Below the pieces are notes generated by a model that saw only the letters and a list, made by a program, of their open reading frames with translations, was not told the origin of the DNA and ran no database searches. This document shows, piece after piece, positions 40,736 through 42,027 of a stretch of 42,027 nt of DNA (its first letter is position 1; each line of letters starts with the position of its first letter). This stretch comes from a virus, in the IMG/VR virus record IMGVR_UViG_3300020476_000001, positions 1-42,027 of that record; one strand, given 5' to 3'. The position numbers were made by a program, and so were the translations under genes.

Positions 40736-40750
40736 CAGGAGAGAGACAAC

Positions 40751-40948
40751 ATGTTCGCAAGTATCGCAAAGAAGATGGGTCGTGGGCACGGTCACGTGGA
40801 GCACCAGGTGGGCGAGGTCGCGGCACCGCTCAAGGCTGCATACATGGAGGGACTCGACGAGGTTCGTAACGAGTACGTGGAGAAGAAGGCGCTCGAGGCG
40901 AAGCGCGAGGAGCTGGTCAAGCGCATCCTCAAGGAGATGGCTGCCTAA
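40751..40948 (+). CDS. Small basic helical protein, 65 aa
   Basis: An N-terminal basic stretch (MFASIAKKMGRGHGH) is followed by a single long charged helix (LDEVRNEYVEKKALEAKREE) that could form a coiled-coil dimer. CACAGGAG lies 9 bases before the ATG. The frame is open upstream into the folded non-coding region, but no start there has a ribosome site. The role is unknown. Small basic helical early proteins may bind nucleic acid, but no motif shows it. Confidence 0.6.
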   Translation: MFASIAKKMGRGHGHVEHQVGEVAAPLKAAYMEGLDEVRNEYVEKKALEAKREELVKRILKEMAA

Positions 40949-41042
40949 GCAGTTGTCATCACAGTGGTGATGGGCGGCCGGTCCAACCCCGCGCCGTTAA
41001 ACCGCATGTGGGGTCCAAAGCCCCCGCAACACACAGGAGAAC
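40949..41042 (+). promoter_or_regulatory. Repeated structured leader, copy A
   Basis: After the stop codon comes a hairpin (40957-40962/40967-40972, catcac-AGTG-gtgatg). Then comes the conserved block GTTAAACCGCATGTGGGGT (GTAAA-x-CGCAyGTGGGGT in the other copies), the facing arm ccccgc (41022-41027), and CACAGGAGAAC before the start. This copy has the proximal GTGGGG/CCCCGC pairing but lacks the distal CCCCATGTGC arm of copies B and C. Confidence 0.6.
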
Positions 41043-41048
41043 GTGAAT

Positions 41049-41324
41049 ATGCCCGCAATGGCAAGCGACATCGAGACCCGTGAGCTGGTGGACATCCAGG
41101 TCGGTATCGACCGCATGGAGCACCACCACAACGTCTACAAGGAGGTGCACGGCATCCGGCCCCGGTTCTGGGACCATGTCGAGTACGCCTTGATGTCAGC
41201 CCAGTGTTGGGAGGGTCTCCTCTTCGACCTCGAGCAGGAGTGGCAAGCCGTCCGCTTCTACGAGGACGACGATGCCTTCCCGACCTCGGGTGAGGGATGG
41301 GCTCTCGTCTCGGATGACAACTAG
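41049..41324 (+). CDS. Small acidic hypothetical protein, 91 aa
   Basis: No family is recognised. The protein is soluble and rich in His, Trp and acidic residues, with a helical middle (ETRELVDIQVGIDRMEHHHN). AGGAG is 9 bases before ATG 41049 and 3 before an in-frame GTG at 41043, the tandem-start pattern of this arm. It is the first of three consecutive small genes, each behind its own copy of the repeated leader. Confidence 0.6.
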   Translation: MPAMASDIETRELVDIQVGIDRMEHHHNVYKEVHGIRPRFWDHVEYALMSAQCWEGLLFDLEQEWQAVRFYEDDDAFPTSGEGWALVSDDN

Positions 41325-41427
41325 CTGAGGACACTCGGGGTTCCATCCCCCGAGGGTAAAGCGCACGTGGGGTAGTCCAAGCCCCCACAGTGGAGGGTAA
41401 AGAACCCCATGTGCAACACAGGAGAAC
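41325..41427 (+). promoter_or_regulatory. Repeated structured leader, copy B, with two competing stems
   Basis: The leader begins at the stop codon with CTAGCTGAGGACACTC. A 7-bp hairpin (41334-41340/41348-41354) follows, then GGTAAAGCGCACGTGGGG. The arm 41363-41372 can pair either near (GTGGGG with CCCCAC, 41383-41388) or far (GCACGTGGGG with CCCCATGTGC, 41405-41414, one G-U). The far stem ends 5 bases before AGGAG. The two foldings exclude each other. Confidence 0.6.
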
Positions 41428-41430
41428 ATG

Positions 41431-41568
41431 ATGGTCCAATGCACAAGGTGTGGGGAGTGGGAGAACGCATGGGATCTCGTTGATGGCTGGTGCATGTGGT
41501 GCACCTTGCCAGAGAACGACCCCGAGCACGAAGTCTTTCCTCCCGTCCGTGGAACAAAACCTAGCTGA
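41431..41568 (+). CDS. Very small zinc-ribbon protein, 45 aa
   Basis: A short gene between two leader copies, starting MVQCTRCGEWENAWDL and continuing with WCMWC. The two CxxC pairs 17 residues apart form a minimal zinc ribbon, and a Pro-rich tail ends at TGA 41566-41568. AGGAG is 6 bases before ATG 41431 and 3 before an adjacent ATG at 41428. Conserved Cys pairs, the ribosome site and leaders on both sides support it as a real gene despite its length. The role is unknown. Confidence 0.65.
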   Translation: MVQCTRCGEWENAWDLVDGWCMWCTLPENDPEHEVFPPVRGTKPS

Positions 41569-41662
41569 GGGCACTCAGGCGCAAGCCTGGGTGTAAAGCG
41601 CATGTGGGGTCCCAAGCCCCCACGTTGGAGGGTGGTAAACCCCATGTGCAACACAGGAGAAC
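41565..41662 (+). promoter_or_regulatory. Repeated structured leader, copy C, with two competing stems
   Basis: The hairpin 41571-41580/41585-41594 (10 pairs, two G-U) is closed by a GCAA tetraloop. GTAAAGCGCATGTGGGGT follows. The arm 41600-41609 can pair near (GTGGGG with CCCCAC, 41618-41623) or far (GCATGTGGGG with CCCCATGTGC, 41640-41649, two G-U). Compared with copy B, the base change C to T in the left arm keeps pairing through a wobble. CTAGCTGAGG and CACAGGAGAACATGA flank it as in copy B. Confidence 0.6.
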
Positions 41663-41668
41663 ATGACA

Positions 41669-42019
41669 ATGGCGTATGCCAACAACACGACGACCGTCCA
41701 GGGTGAGATCAAGACACTGTCCAAGCCCATCACTCAGAAGGGCGTGGATGGAGAGTTCACCTACCGGGCAGGCACGATCCAGGTCAAGTACCAGACAGAG
41801 GTACCTGGCATGGTTCTTGACTTCGTGATCCGGGACCGGGACGGTGCCGAGAACCTGGCCAAGTACAACGGCGTAGGTCACGATGCGACGTTGCTGGGTT
41901 CTCTCCACTCCGACTTCAAGTCCATCAAGGACGAGAAGGGTGTGGAGCTGGCGTCGGTACGCGTGCATCGCCTCCGGGTGGTGAACGCCCAGTACCAGGG
42001 CAAGACGAAGCGCTCGTAG
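41669..42019 (+). CDS. Small hypothetical protein, 116 aa, spanning the circle junction
   Basis: A beta-rich, basic soluble protein (MAYANNTTTVQGEIKTLSKP; ends QYQGKTKRS) with no recognised family. AGGAG is 9 bases before ATG 41669 and 3 before an in-frame ATG at 41663. Its last 69 bases lie in the end repeat and recur at 1-69. The composition (Lys/Asp-rich, single domain) would suit a small nucleic-acid-binding or inhibitor protein, but nothing specific is seen. Confidence 0.65.
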   Translation: MAYANNTTTVQGEIKTLSKPITQKGVDGEFTYRAGTIQVKYQTEVPGMVLDFVIRDRDGAENLAKYNGVGHDATLLGSLHSDFKSIKDEKGVELASVRVHRLRVVNAQYQGKTKRS

Positions 42020-42027
42020 CTTCGTAA
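41951..42027. repeat. Direct terminal repeat, right copy (77 bp)
   Basis: Exact copy of bases 1-77; see that entry. It includes the stop codon of the gene at 41669 (TAG, 42017-42019) and 8 following bases. Confidence 0.95.

Noticed and set aside
1-42027. Integrase, attachment site, CRISPR array, insertion sequence or tRNA genes
   Set aside because: No tyrosine or serine recombinase motif, regularly spaced repeat, terminal inverted repeats with transposase, or tRNA-like T-loop was seen on either strand.

Overview
The window is a complete, circularly assembled genome of a tailed phage with a podovirus-type virion. The first 77 bases are repeated exactly at the end (1-77 = 41951-42027), so the unique circle is 41,950 bp. 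The virion genes (head-tail connector portal, terminase, adaptor and nozzle tail-tube proteins, T7-type fibre N-terminus, three ejection-type proteins) point to short-tailed virions. A signal-anchor/lipoprotein spanin pair and several Sec signal peptides point to a Gram-negative host. The host genus cannot be named from the sequence. I see no integrase, so a virulent or non-integrating life style is most likely.

The genome has two opposed arms. The plus-strand arm runs from 38489 through the circle junction to 7886. It holds two M15-like peptidases, a roughly 340-bp non-coding region folded into many hairpins (40393-40735), a run of very small genes behind repeated structured leaders (40949-41662), then an early region of small Cys-rich or membrane proteins, a DUF932-type protein, an XRE-type repressor-like protein, a RadC-type JAMM protein, and a recombination block (Rad52-type annealing protein, PD-(D/E)XK-type nuclease, Gp157-type protein). 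The minus-strand arm runs from 38477 down to 7883 and is the late operon: small and large terminase, two unknowns, portal, scaffold, capsid, a possible decoration protein, tail adaptor, an enlarged nozzle protein, an ejection cassette (GNAT-like, small, 1399 aa and a giant 2810 aa protein), tail fibre, a small membrane protein, four consecutive exported proteins, two holin-like membrane proteins and nested Rz/Rz1 spanins. Most late genes overlap by 1-4 bases. The arms converge at 7883-7886, where the two stop codons interlock, and diverge at 38478-38488.

No DNA polymerase, helicase, primase or RNA polymerase is recognisable, so replication and transcription probably use host enzymes, with the Rad52-type block supplying recombination. 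The small-gene arm has its own style of gene starts: GC-rich stem-loops sit about 20-70 bases upstream of start codons (four share a GGTTG-like loop), and eight genes carry two in-frame start codons just behind one Shine-Dalgarno sequence. Together with the folded non-coding region, this RNA-level organisation is the most unusual part of the genome. The four-gene exported-protein cassette and the giant ejection protein are the most unusual protein features.
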